Positions 55,372 to 62,797 of a DNA stretch of 64,000 nucleotides are shown piece by piece. Below the pieces are notes generated by a model. That model was not told the DNA's origin. It saw nothing but the letters and a program-made list of their open reading frames with translations, and did not search any database. Each line of letters opens with the position of its first letter. The stretch's first letter is position 1. The position numbers were made by a program, and so were the translations under genes. Source of the DNA: CBDCNH01 sp965219015 (lineage in GTDB: Bacteria; Pseudomonadota; Alphaproteobacteria; Rhodobacterales; Rhodobacteraceae); the NCBI GenBank assembly GCA_965219015.1, contig CBDCNH010000005.1, positions 310,001 through 374,000 on the forward strand. Reading direction: 5' to 3'.

Positions 55372-56367
55372 CTAAGGTCGGGGCGCCGCGGCGCGTCTTA
55401 GGCGGTCGTTGATCGCGCGGCCGAGGCCGCTGTCGGGGACTGGCGCCACGGCGATGCCCCGGCCGCCAGCGAGCCCGTCCGCCGCGCGGAGGACGGCGAA
55501 GAGGTTCCGCGCCGCCTCGGCGAGATCGCCCGCGGGCGACAGGCTCAGCGCGCCGCCCGTGCCGAAGGTCACATGCACCTCGCCGTCGCGCGGGGCTTCG
55601 GCATCGAGCCGGACGCGCGACACCGGAGCGTAATGTGACGCGGCCTCGCCGGGGCCTGCCGGGCCATCCTCCGAAGCCTTGGCCAGCGGCGTACCAAGGC
55701 ATGCGGCCAGCGCCTCGACGGGGATGCCGCCGGGTCGCAGGAGCCGTGCCACCGGCTCCGCCAGCCCCACGATGGTCGATTCGACTCCCACGTCGCAGCG
55801 CCCGCCGTCGAGCACGGCCGCGATGCGCCCGCCGAGCTCGGCCAGCACGTCGTCGGCGGAGGTCGGGCTGAGCCGTCCCGAGCGGTTCGCCGACGGTGCC
55901 GCGACCGGGCCGCCGAACGCCGCGAGGAGCGCGCGGGCCACGGGATGCGCCGGCATCCGCACCGCGACCGTCGCCCGCCCCGCCGTGACGGCCGCCGCGA
56001 GCCCCGGCCGGGCGGGGAGCACCAGCGTCAGCGGGCCGGGCCAGAACGCCGCCGCGAGCGCATCGGCGCGGGCGTCGAACACCGCGACCCGTTCCGCCGC
56101 CTCGCGGTCCGCCACATGCACGATGAGCGGGTTCGTCGCGGGCCGGCCCTTGGCGGCGAACACCGCCTCTGCCGCGGCCTCGCGCGTCGCATCGGCGCCG
56201 AGGCCGTAGACCGTCTCGGTCGGGACCGCGACGAGCGCGCCTTGCGCCAGGAGGTCCGCCGCCCGCGCGATCCCTGCCGCGTCCGGCGTCAGTACGGGTG
56301 TCGTGGCGTCGATGTGAAGCCTCCGGGAGTGACGCCGCGGATGACGCTGCGTTTTGGCTTGCCGCAC
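55372..56367 (-). CDS. sua5: L-threonylcarbamoyladenylate synthase (Sua5 type)
   Basis: About 310-331 residues: YrdC domain with VAVPTETVYGLGADA (ATP/threonine site), KGRPATNPLIVHVAD, FWPGPLTLVLP and GGPVAAPSANRSGRLSPT, followed by the Sua5 C-terminal domain after SHYAPVSR. It makes TC-AMP for the t6A37 modification of tRNAs. The start is uncertain: GTG 56367 gives an Arg-rich leader without a ribosome binding site, whereas ggagg at 56320-56324 sits six bases before an in-frame ATC (56313). Divergent from the acyl-CoA dehydrogenase. Confidence 0.9.
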   Translation of the reverse strand: MRQAKTQRHPRRHSRRLHIDATTPVLTPDAAGIARAADLLAQGALVAVPTETVYGLGADATREAAAEAVFAAKGRPATNPLIVHVADREAAERVAVFDARADALAAAFWPGPLTLVLPARPGLAAAVTAGRATVAVRMPAHPVARALLAAFGGPVAAPSANRSGRLSPTSADDVLAELGGRIAAVLDGGRCDVGVESTIVGLAEPVARLLRPGGIPVEALAACLGTPLAKASEDGPAGPGEAASHYAPVSRVRLDAEAPRDGEVHVTFGTGGALSLSPAGDLAEAARNLFAVLRAADGLAGGRGIAVAPVPDSGLGRAINDRLRRAAAPRP

Positions 56368-56444
56368 CGCCGCCGCCGGTTACGGTTCCGCTGCCCCTAC
56401 AGCCCCGGCACGTCCGTGCCAAGCCGCGACCCCGGAGATGCCCC

Positions 56445-58148
56445 TTGCCCTATCGTTCGCCGGTCGATGAACTCCGTTTCCACCTCGAGCTCGCGGGCGC
56501 CCAGCGCCTTGCCGACACCGACCGCTTCGCCGAGGCCACGGACGATGTGACGGCGCAGATCCTGACCGAGGCCGCCCGGCTCTGCGACGACGTGCTGGCT
56601 CCCTTGCAGCGCGCCGGCGACCGGCATCCGGCACGGCTCGAGAACGGCGTGGTGCGGACCTCGCCGGGGTTCGCGGAGGGCTACCGCGCCATCGCCGAGG
56701 GTGGCTGGATCGGCATCGCGGCCGATCCCGCGCAGGGCGGCATGGGCCTGCCGATGGCGCTCGCCACGGCGGTCAACGACATGATGTCGGGCGCCTGCCT
56801 CGCGCTGCAGCTCAACCCCCTGATGACGCAGGGCCAGATCGAGGCGCTGTCGCACCACGGCAGCGACGCGATCCGGGCGGCCTATGTGCCGCATCTCGTC
56901 TCGGGCGACTGGTGCGGCACGATGAACCTCACCGAGCCGCAGGCGGGCTCGGACGTCGGCGCGCTCGCGACGCGCGCCGAGGACCGGGGCGACGGCACCT
57001 ACGGTATCACCGGGCAGAAGATCTTCATCACCTGGGCCGACAACGACTTCGCCGCCAACGTCTGCCATCTGGTGCTCGCACGGCTGCCCGGCGCGCCGAC
57101 GGGCACGCGCGGCATCAGCCTGTTCCTCGTCCCGAAGCTCGTGCCGCAGGCCGACGGCACGCTCGGGCCGCGGAACGCGCTCCGCGTCGTGAGCCTCGAG
57201 CACAAGCTCGGGCTGCACGGCTCGCCGACCGCCGTGATGGCCTACGAGGGCGCCACCGGCTTCATCGTCGGCGCGCCGGGGGAGGGGATGCGCGCGATGT
57301 TCACGATGATGAACAACGCCCGCCTCGGCGTCGGCGTGCAGGGCATCGGCGTCGCGGAGGCCGCCTTCCAGGCCGCGGAAGCCTACGCCGCCGAGCGCCG
57401 GCAGGGCAGCGTGCCGAGCATCGACCGGCACCCCGACGTGGCGCGGATGCTCGCGACGATGCGCGCCGAGACCTTCGCCGCGCGCGCCATCGCCATCCAT
57501 TGCGCGGTCGCGACCGACATGGCGACGGCGACGGGCGCCGCCGACTGGGCCGCGCGCGCCGCGTTCCTCACGCCCATCGCCAAGGCCAGCGGCACCGACA
57601 CCGGCATCCACGTCGCCGATCTCGGCGTCCAGGTGCATGGCGGGATGGGCTACGTCGAGGAGACGGGTGCGGCGCAGTTCTTCCGCGACGTCCGGGTGAC
57701 GGCGATCTACGAAGGCACCAACGGCATCCAGGCGATGGATCTCGTCGGCCGCAAGATGGCCGACGGCGGCGACGTGGCGCTCCGGCTCGTCGAGGAGATC
57801 GAGGCCGGCGCGGAGGCCGCGCGCGGCCGCTTCCCGGACCTCGCGGAAGCGGTCTGGACGGCGGCGGAATCGCTCCGCGAGACGACCGAATGGCTGGTGC
57901 GCGCCGATCTCGCCGACCGGTTCGCGGGCGCCACCCCCTACCTCGCCGCCTTCGCACGCGTCCTCGGCGCGCACTACCATCTCGCGGCGGCGATGGCGGA
58001 CGCGGACCGCGTGACCCAGGCGCGGTTCTACATCCGCCGGCTGCTCCCCGACCATGCCGCGAGCCTCGCCCATGCCCGCGAGGGCGTGGCGGACCTCGGC
58101 ATCCCCGTGGTCGCCGTGCCTCCCGAGCGCGCCGCGATCCCGGCCTGA
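56445..58148 (+). CDS. Acyl-CoA dehydrogenase with C-terminal extension (DmdC-like class)
   Basis: A 567-residue flavoenzyme. The N-terminal motif is GGMGLP, the FAD/substrate motif MNLTEPQAGSDVGAL (about residues 162-176), EHKLGLHGSPT, and the catalytic Glu lies in IYEGTNGIQAMDL (about 422-434). The extra C-terminal helical domain and length match the DmdC/long-chain-type class common in Rhodobacterales; the acyl substrate is unknown. The TTG 56445 start is supported by ggaga eight bases upstream and the conserved PYRSPVDELRF N-terminus. TGATG coupling to the MBL hydrolase. Confidence 0.88.
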   Translation: MPYRSPVDELRFHLELAGAQRLADTDRFAEATDDVTAQILTEAARLCDDVLAPLQRAGDRHPARLENGVVRTSPGFAEGYRAIAEGGWIGIAADPAQGGMGLPMALATAVNDMMSGACLALQLNPLMTQGQIEALSHHGSDAIRAAYVPHLVSGDWCGTMNLTEPQAGSDVGALATRAEDRGDGTYGITGQKIFITWADNDFAANVCHLVLARLPGAPTGTRGISLFLVPKLVPQADGTLGPRNALRVVSLEHKLGLHGSPTAVMAYEGATGFIVGAPGEGMRAMFTMMNNARLGVGVQGIGVAEAAFQAAEAYAAERRQGSVPSIDRHPDVARMLATMRAETFAARAIAIHCAVATDMATATGAADWAARAAFLTPIAKASGTDTGIHVADLGVQVHGGMGYVEETGAAQFFRDVRVTAIYEGTNGIQAMDLVGRKMADGGDVALRLVEEIEAGAEAARGRFPDLAEAVWTAAESLRETTEWLVRADLADRFAGATPYLAAFARVLGAHYHLAAAMADADRVTQARFYIRRLLPDHAASLAHAREGVADLGIPVVAVPPERAAIPA

Positions 58149-59203
58149 TGGACGGCGATGCGCCGGCGCTGCGGTTCCCGCACCCGGACCCGCCCGCGAC
58201 CGGCACCGCGGTGGAGGTGGCGCCCGGCGTCCTGTGGCTGCGCCTGCCGCTCCCGAAGCCGCTCGGGCACGTCAACGTCTACGCGCTCGACGACGGCGCC
58301 GGCTGGACGCTCGCCGACACCGGCCTCCTGAGCCACGTCGGGCTCTGGGAGACGCTCCTCGCCGGTCCGCTCCGGGGCCGCCCCGTCACCCGCGTGATCG
58401 CCACGCACCATCACCCGGACCACATCGGGCTCGCCGGCTGGTTCCAGGCGCGCGGCGCGGCGCTCGTGGCGACGCGCACCGCGTGGCTCACGGCGCGGAT
58501 GCTCTGCCTCGACGTGCAGGACCGCCCGGTGCCGGAGACCGTGGCCTTCTGGCGCGCGGCTGGCCTCGACGCGGCGCGGATCGCCGAACGCGCAGCGACG
58601 CGCCCGTTCAACTTCGCCGACGTGGTGGCACCGCTGCCGCTCGGCTTCGCCCGGATCGCCGATGGCGATGAGCTCCGTGTCGGCGCGAGGACGTTCCGCG
58701 TGATGACGGGCGGCGGTCACGCGCCCGAGCAGGCGATGCTCTTCGACCATGAGGCGGGCCTCTGCATCGCGGGCGACCAGCTCCTGCCCGCGATCTCGCC
58801 CAACATCGGGGTCCACGCGACCGAGCCCGATGCCGATCCGCTCGCCGACTACCTCGCCTCCCTCGACCGCGTGGCGGAGGTGGCGACGCCCGACTTGCTG
58901 GTGCTGCCGGGCCACGGGCTGCCGTTTCGCGGGCTCCCGGTGCGGCTCAGGCAGCTCGTGCAGAACCACCGCACGGCGCTCGCCCGGCTCGAGGCGCATC
59001 TCGTGGTGCCCCGCACCGCAGTCGACTGCTTTCCCGCGATCTTTCGCCGCGCGATCGGGCCCGCCGACGAGGGGCTGGCGCTCGCCGAGGCGCTGGCGCA
59101 TCTCAACCATCTCGCCGCACGGGGCCGCGTCCTGCGGCGGCGAAACGATGCCGCCGACCCGTGGCTGTGGCAAGCATGCGACCGTCCTGCGTCCGGGTCG
59201 TGA
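58148..59203 (+). CDS. MBL-fold metallo-hydrolase
   Basis: A 351-residue metallo-beta-lactamase-fold protein: HHHPDH metal motif (about residues 87-92), GGGHAPEQAMLFD with the third-site His, CIAGDQLLP, and VLPGHGLPF with the late His. The C-terminal helical extension (about 255-351) is of the kind seen in beta-lactamase-like thioesterases paired with acyl-CoA enzymes. Coupled to the acyl-CoA dehydrogenase gene, so hydrolysis of a CoA thioester is a plausible role. Confidence 0.85.
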   Translation: MDGDAPALRFPHPDPPATGTAVEVAPGVLWLRLPLPKPLGHVNVYALDDGAGWTLADTGLLSHVGLWETLLAGPLRGRPVTRVIATHHHPDHIGLAGWFQARGAALVATRTAWLTARMLCLDVQDRPVPETVAFWRAAGLDAARIAERAATRPFNFADVVAPLPLGFARIADGDELRVGARTFRVMTGGGHAPEQAMLFDHEAGLCIAGDQLLPAISPNIGVHATEPDADPLADYLASLDRVAEVATPDLLVLPGHGLPFRGLPVRLRQLVQNHRTALARLEAHLVVPRTAVDCFPAIFRRAIGPADEGLALAEALAHLNHLAARGRVLRRRNDAADPWLWQACDRPASGS

Positions 59204-59259
59204 CAAGCGCCGGCCGCTGGGCTAAGGCCAGCCGACGGACCCGAGACCGAGGTGAGACG

Positions 59260-59403
59260 ATGGCCGAAGACCCGCACGACGCCGGCCCTGCCGTGGATGT
59301 CGAAGAGCACGAGCGCGTCTTCGAGAACTTCGTGCGGATGGCGACCTGGGTCGCGGGCTTCGTCGTCGTGGTGCTCGTGTTCCTCGCCCTCATCAACGCC
59401 TGA
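59260..59403 (+). CDS. aa3-type cytochrome c oxidase subunit IV
   Basis: A 47-residue protein: a polar N-terminus ending EEHERVFENFVRMATW, followed by one membrane helix (VAGFVVVVLVFLALI) and a short N-A end. This matches the small bacterial CoxIV subunit of aa3 oxidases (PF07835 type). ATG 59260 is preceded by gaggtgag. It lies away from other oxidase genes in this window, as is usual in Rhodobacterales. Confidence 0.88.
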   Translation: MAEDPHDAGPAVDVEEHERVFENFVRMATWVAGFVVVVLVFLALINA

Positions 59404-59410
59404 GGCCGGC

Positions 59411-60001
59411 GTGCTGGCCCGGCTCGCTCCCGTCGCGCTGGTGCTCCTCGCCGGGTGCGGCGCCGGCGCCCCCTACGCCTCCGACGAGACGGTCGCGCGC
59501 GTGGCCTACCATGACCCGGTCGGGCCGCCGTCGCTGACGCTCTACACCGTCCTCAACAACCGCTCGGGCGAGGGCGCGCACACGGCGCTCCTCGTCAACG
59601 CCTCCGAGCGCGTGCTCTTCGATCCGGCGGGGTCCTTCGAGACGCCGCGCGCGCCGGAGCGCAACGACGTGCTGCACGGCATGTCGCCCGCCGTGGTGAC
59701 CGCCTACGAGGACTATCACGCCCGCGTGACGTACCATGCCGAGGTCCAGACCGTGGCGGTCTCCCCCGAGGTCGCCGAGATGGCGCTGCGCGCGGTCGAG
59801 GACCACGGCGCCGTGCCGCACGCCTTCTGCGCCCAGTCGACGAGCGGCATCCTGCAGTCGCTGCCGGGCTTCGAGAGCGTCGGCCGGACCTATTTTCCGA
59901 AGCGCCTGATGCGCGAGTTCGCGGCGATCCCCGGCGTCACGCAGCGCGCGGTCTACGACAACGATCCGGATGACCACCGCGCCAAGCTCGTCGGCAACTG
60001 A
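59411..60001 (+). CDS. Lipoprotein, possible permuted NlpC/P60-like fold
   Basis: A 196-residue protein starting at GTG 59411 with a lipoprotein signal (LVLLAGC lipobox, Cys16). The mature domain has SGEGAHTALLVNASERVLFDPAGSF, with a His in a small-residue strand, and later HAFCAQSTSGIL, with a Cys at the start of a helix. His-first, Cys-later order fits permuted papain-like NlpC/P60 proteins (YiiX type), which cleave amide or lipid bonds. That fold assignment is inference. It sits seven bases after the CoxIV gene; outer-membrane location is likely. Confidence 0.65.
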   Translation: MLARLAPVALVLLAGCGAGAPYASDETVARVAYHDPVGPPSLTLYTVLNNRSGEGAHTALLVNASERVLFDPAGSFETPRAPERNDVLHGMSPAVVTAYEDYHARVTYHAEVQTVAVSPEVAEMALRAVEDHGAVPHAFCAQSTSGILQSLPGFESVGRTYFPKRLMREFAAIPGVTQRAVYDNDPDDHRAKLVGN

Positions 60002-60011
60002 GCCCGCTCCG

Positions 60012-60605
60012 GTGGAGCGGCAGGCGGGCGTCGCGGGCGTGATCCTCGCGGGCGGGGAGGGCCGGCGCATGGGAGGTGCCGACAAGGCGATGCTCATGCT
60101 CGGCGGCGCGACCCTGCTGGCGCGGGCCGTGGCGCGGCTCGGGCCTCAGGTCGGCGATCTCGCGGTCTCGGCGAACGGCGACCCGTCGCGGTTCGCCGGG
60201 CTGAGAGTGCTCGCCGATCCGGTGCCGGGCCTGCCCGGCCCGCTCGCCGGGCTGCTCGCGGGCATGGACTGGGCCGCGGGGCTCGGGGCGGCGCGGCTCG
60301 CGACGGTGGCGGTCGACACGCCCTTCGTCCCGCGCGATCTCGTGGCCCGGCTCGGGGCGGTCGCGGCCCGGGTCGCCGTGGCGAGCGACGGCGCGCGGCT
60401 GCACCCGACGGCCGGGCTCTGGGACGTGGCGCTCCGCGACCGGCTCCGCGCCGATCTCGCGGCGGGCGCACGGCGTCTCGGCGACTGGGCGGTCGCGGCG
60501 GGCGCCGTGGCCGTCGCGTTCGACGCAAGGGATGCGTTCGCCAACATCAACACGCCGTCCGACCTCGCCGCCGCCGCGGCGATGCTCGACGCGGACGAGG
60601 GATGA
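60012..60605 (+). CDS. mobA: Molybdenum cofactor guanylyltransferase
   Basis: A 197-residue nucleotidyltransferase: GVILAGGEGRRMGGADKAML (about residues 8-27) is the GTP loop, and VAVDTPFVP contains the Mg-binding Asp. The C-terminus has FANINTPSDLAAA, as in MobA. GTG 60012 is preferred; ATG 59970 would overlap the lipoprotein gene. It attaches GMP to Moco for bis-MGD enzymes. ATGA overlap with the next gene. Confidence 0.9.
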   Translation: MERQAGVAGVILAGGEGRRMGGADKAMLMLGGATLLARAVARLGPQVGDLAVSANGDPSRFAGLRVLADPVPGLPGPLAGLLAGMDWAAGLGAARLATVAVDTPFVPRDLVARLGAVAARVAVASDGARLHPTAGLWDVALRDRLRADLAAGARRLGDWAVAAGAVAVAFDARDAFANINTPSDLAAAAAMLDADEG

Positions 60606-61189
60606 GCTTCGCCGTGCAGGCCGGGTTCCCCGACGCCGCGCGCCCTGCGGTCGCGGCGCTCTACTGGGAGGCGTTCGGCGGCAAGCTCGGCCGGGTCATG
60701 CGCCCCGAGCCGCGCGCGCTCGCCTTCGTCGCGCGCGTCATGCGCCCCGACCACGCGCTCGCGGCGGTGACGCCGGACGGCGCGGTGATCGGCGTCGCGG
60801 GGTTCAAGACCGCCGAGGCCGCCTTCGTCGGCGGCGGGCTCGGCGATCTGGCGGCGGTCTACGGTCCGCTTGGCGCGGTCTGGCGCGCCGCACTCCTCGG
60901 GCTCCTCGCGCGCGACCGCGACAATCGCCGCTTTCTCGTCGACGGCATCTTCGTGCGCGCCGACGCGCGCGGCACCGGCGTCGGCGGCGCCCTCATCGAC
61001 GCGGTCTGCGCCGAGGCGCGCGGGCGCGGCTACGGCGAGGTCCGGCTCGATGTGGTCGACGCCAATCCGCGCGCCCGTGCCCTCTACGAGCGGAAGGGCT
61101 TTGCCGCCATCGGCCGCGCGGAGGCGGGGCTCCTGCGCCATGTCTTCGATTTCCGCGGCGTCACCACGATGGTGCGCCGGGCGGGCTAG
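60602..61189 (+). CDS. GNAT-family N-acetyltransferase
   Basis: A 195-residue acetyltransferase with the acetyl-CoA loop VRADARGTGVGGALIDAV (about residues 118-135, R/Q-x-x-G-x-G/A type) and the late motif DVVDANPRARALYERKGFAAIGR. Substrate unknown. It is coupled to mobA by ATGA; its stop shares a CTAG with the convergent gene. Confidence 0.88.
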   Translation: MSFAVQAGFPDAARPAVAALYWEAFGGKLGRVMRPEPRALAFVARVMRPDHALAAVTPDGAVIGVAGFKTAEAAFVGGGLGDLAAVYGPLGAVWRAALLGLLARDRDNRRFLVDGIFVRADARGTGVGGALIDAVCAEARGRGYGEVRLDVVDANPRARALYERKGFAAIGRAEAGLLRHVFDFRGVTTMVRRAG

Positions 61190-62151
61190 CCGCCGTCGAA
61201 GGTGCCCGCCGCACGGCCGAGGAGCATGAACGCGCGCGCGGTGCGGGTGTCGGCGAAGGCCGCGACCTCGGCGTCGCTGGCGGCGGGCTCGAAGGCGGCG
61301 AAGCGGTGGTCGAACTGGCGCAGGAAATGATGCGCCGCGTCGCGGAACACGGTGTCGCCACGCATCCGCTCGGCGGTCAGCGCCAGCGATGAGCGGTCGC
61401 GCACGCCGCCGAGACCCGCCACCGCGCGGCCGCGCTCGCCGCGCGCGAACCGGCGCCAGGTCTCGGGGCGGGCGCGCTCGGGCACGACGTCGTCCATGAA
61501 GATGCCGTCCTGCCCGAGGAGCGTCAGCACGTCCTGCGCCGCGCGCACCAGTTTCGCGGTGTCGCGGTCCGCGAGCGCCAACCGGAGCGCGCGGAACGCG
61601 GCCTCGTCGTCCGGGCCGTCGGGAAACTGCAGCGCGCGGACGAGGTCGGCGGCGGCGAGGGGCGGGCCTTCCGGCGAAGTGCCGAGCGCCAGCGACGGCT
61701 GCGCCTCGGGCTCGGCCGGCGCCGCTGCCCGTCGCGTCTCGCGGCGCGAGGCGAAGGTCGGCACCTGGCCCGGATCGCCCGCGGGCGGACGCAGCGGCCG
61801 CGCGCCGCCCTGCACCTGCGCCACGTAGGTCTGCCGCATCGCGTCGATCGCGCCCTGCAGCCGCGCCGCCTCGGCGCGCAGCTCGCGCGCGGTCGCCAGC
61901 GTCCGTACGGCGACCCAGATCATCGCCACCGGAACGACCGCCATCGTGAGCACGGTCAGCACGCCCGCAGGTCCGAGGGGGGCCGCACTGGTGCGCCCGA
62001 AGACGTAGATCGCCGTCGCCAGCACGATCCAGACGAGGCCCGCCACGATGCCCGCGATCTCGAGCGCGCTCGGCCCCGTGCGCGACCGGCGCGCGCCGAG
62101 CGCCATCCCCGCGCCCGGCCGCGCCCGCACCTCGGCGTCCCTCTCCGTCAC
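61186..62151 (-). CDS. Two-TM membrane protein of unknown function, conserved-looking
   Basis: A 321-residue protein (GTG 62151, or 306 residues from ATG 62106). Two hydrophobic segments (about residues 30-55 and 66-87) are followed by a short coiled coil (ARELRAEAARLQGAIDAM), a Pro/Ala-rich linker and a soluble helical domain of about 150 residues containing FPDGPDDEAAFRALRLAL and DAAHHFLRQFDHRFAAFEP. No known catalytic motif. I do not recognise a named family, but the layout looks like a membrane-tethered cytoplasmic protein. Ten bases separate it from greA upstream. Confidence 0.7.
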   Translation of the reverse strand: MTERDAEVRARPGAGMALGARRSRTGPSALEIAGIVAGLVWIVLATAIYVFGRTSAAPLGPAGVLTVLTMAVVPVAMIWVAVRTLATARELRAEAARLQGAIDAMRQTYVAQVQGGARPLRPPAGDPGQVPTFASRRETRRAAAPAEPEAQPSLALGTSPEGPPLAAADLVRALQFPDGPDDEAAFRALRLALADRDTAKLVRAAQDVLTLLGQDGIFMDDVVPERARPETWRRFARGERGRAVAGLGGVRDRSSLALTAERMRGDTVFRDAAHHFLRQFDHRFAAFEPAASDAEVAAFADTRTARAFMLLGRAAGTFDGG

Positions 62152-62160
62152 GGCCGGTCC

Positions 62161-62631
62161 CTAGCGGTAGGCGATGCGGACGACCTCGTAGCTCTTCTGC
62201 CCGCCGGGTGTCTTGACATCGATGCTGTCGCCCTCGTCCTTGCCAATGAGCGCGCGCGCGAGCGGCGAGCGGATGTTGAGCCGCCCGGCCTCGATGTCGG
62301 CCTCGGGCTCGCCCACGATCTGATAGGTGCGCTCCTCCTCGGTCTCGTCGTCGAGGAGCGTCACGGTCGCGCCGAACTTGATCGGCCCGGAGAGCTTCGA
62401 CGGGTCGATCACCTCGGCGCGCGACAGGATCGCCTCGATCTCCCGGATCCGGCCCTCGACGAAGCTCTGCCGCTCGCGCGCGGCATGGTACTCGGCGTTC
62501 TCCGACAGGTCGCCATGCTCGCGCGCCTCCGCGATCGAGCGGATGATCTCCGGGCGCTCGGACGACTTCAGCACCTTCAGCTCGTCGCCGAGCGCCGTGT
62601 GCCCGCCTCGGGTCATCGGTATCTTGTCCAT
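62161..62631 (-). CDS. greA: Transcription elongation factor GreA
   Basis: A 156-residue GreA: N-terminal coiled coil with the acidic tip ARERQSFVEGRIREIEAIL and DLSENAEY (about residues 41-48) that enters the RNA polymerase secondary channel, followed by the FKBP-like domain ending SPLARALIGKDEGDSIDVKTPGG. ATG 62631 gives the standard MDKIPMTRGGHTAL start. It rescues backtracked RNA polymerase. Divergent from the ETF-QO gene. Confidence 0.95.
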   Translation of the reverse strand: MDKIPMTRGGHTALGDELKVLKSSERPEIIRSIAEAREHGDLSENAEYHAARERQSFVEGRIREIEAILSRAEVIDPSKLSGPIKFGATVTLLDDETEEERTYQIVGEPEADIEAGRLNIRSPLARALIGKDEGDSIDVKTPGGQKSYEVVRIAYR

Positions 62632-62797
62632 CGGCCCCACCGCAACGAAACGGGCCGCGAAAGCCGTGCGGCCCCGCGACATCGCAGGCCAACAGACCCG
62701 AGCGCGCCCGCATTTGCAAGGCTGCCGCGGCGCCGCGTCACGATTGCCGGGACACGCCGCAATTGCTACGTCCCTGCGGACGCAAGGAGAAAGCCCG

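Noticed and set aside
48127..60605. A molybdenum cofactor gene cluster (moaB, mobA)
   Set aside because: The two genes are 12 kb apart, separated by many unrelated genes on both strands.
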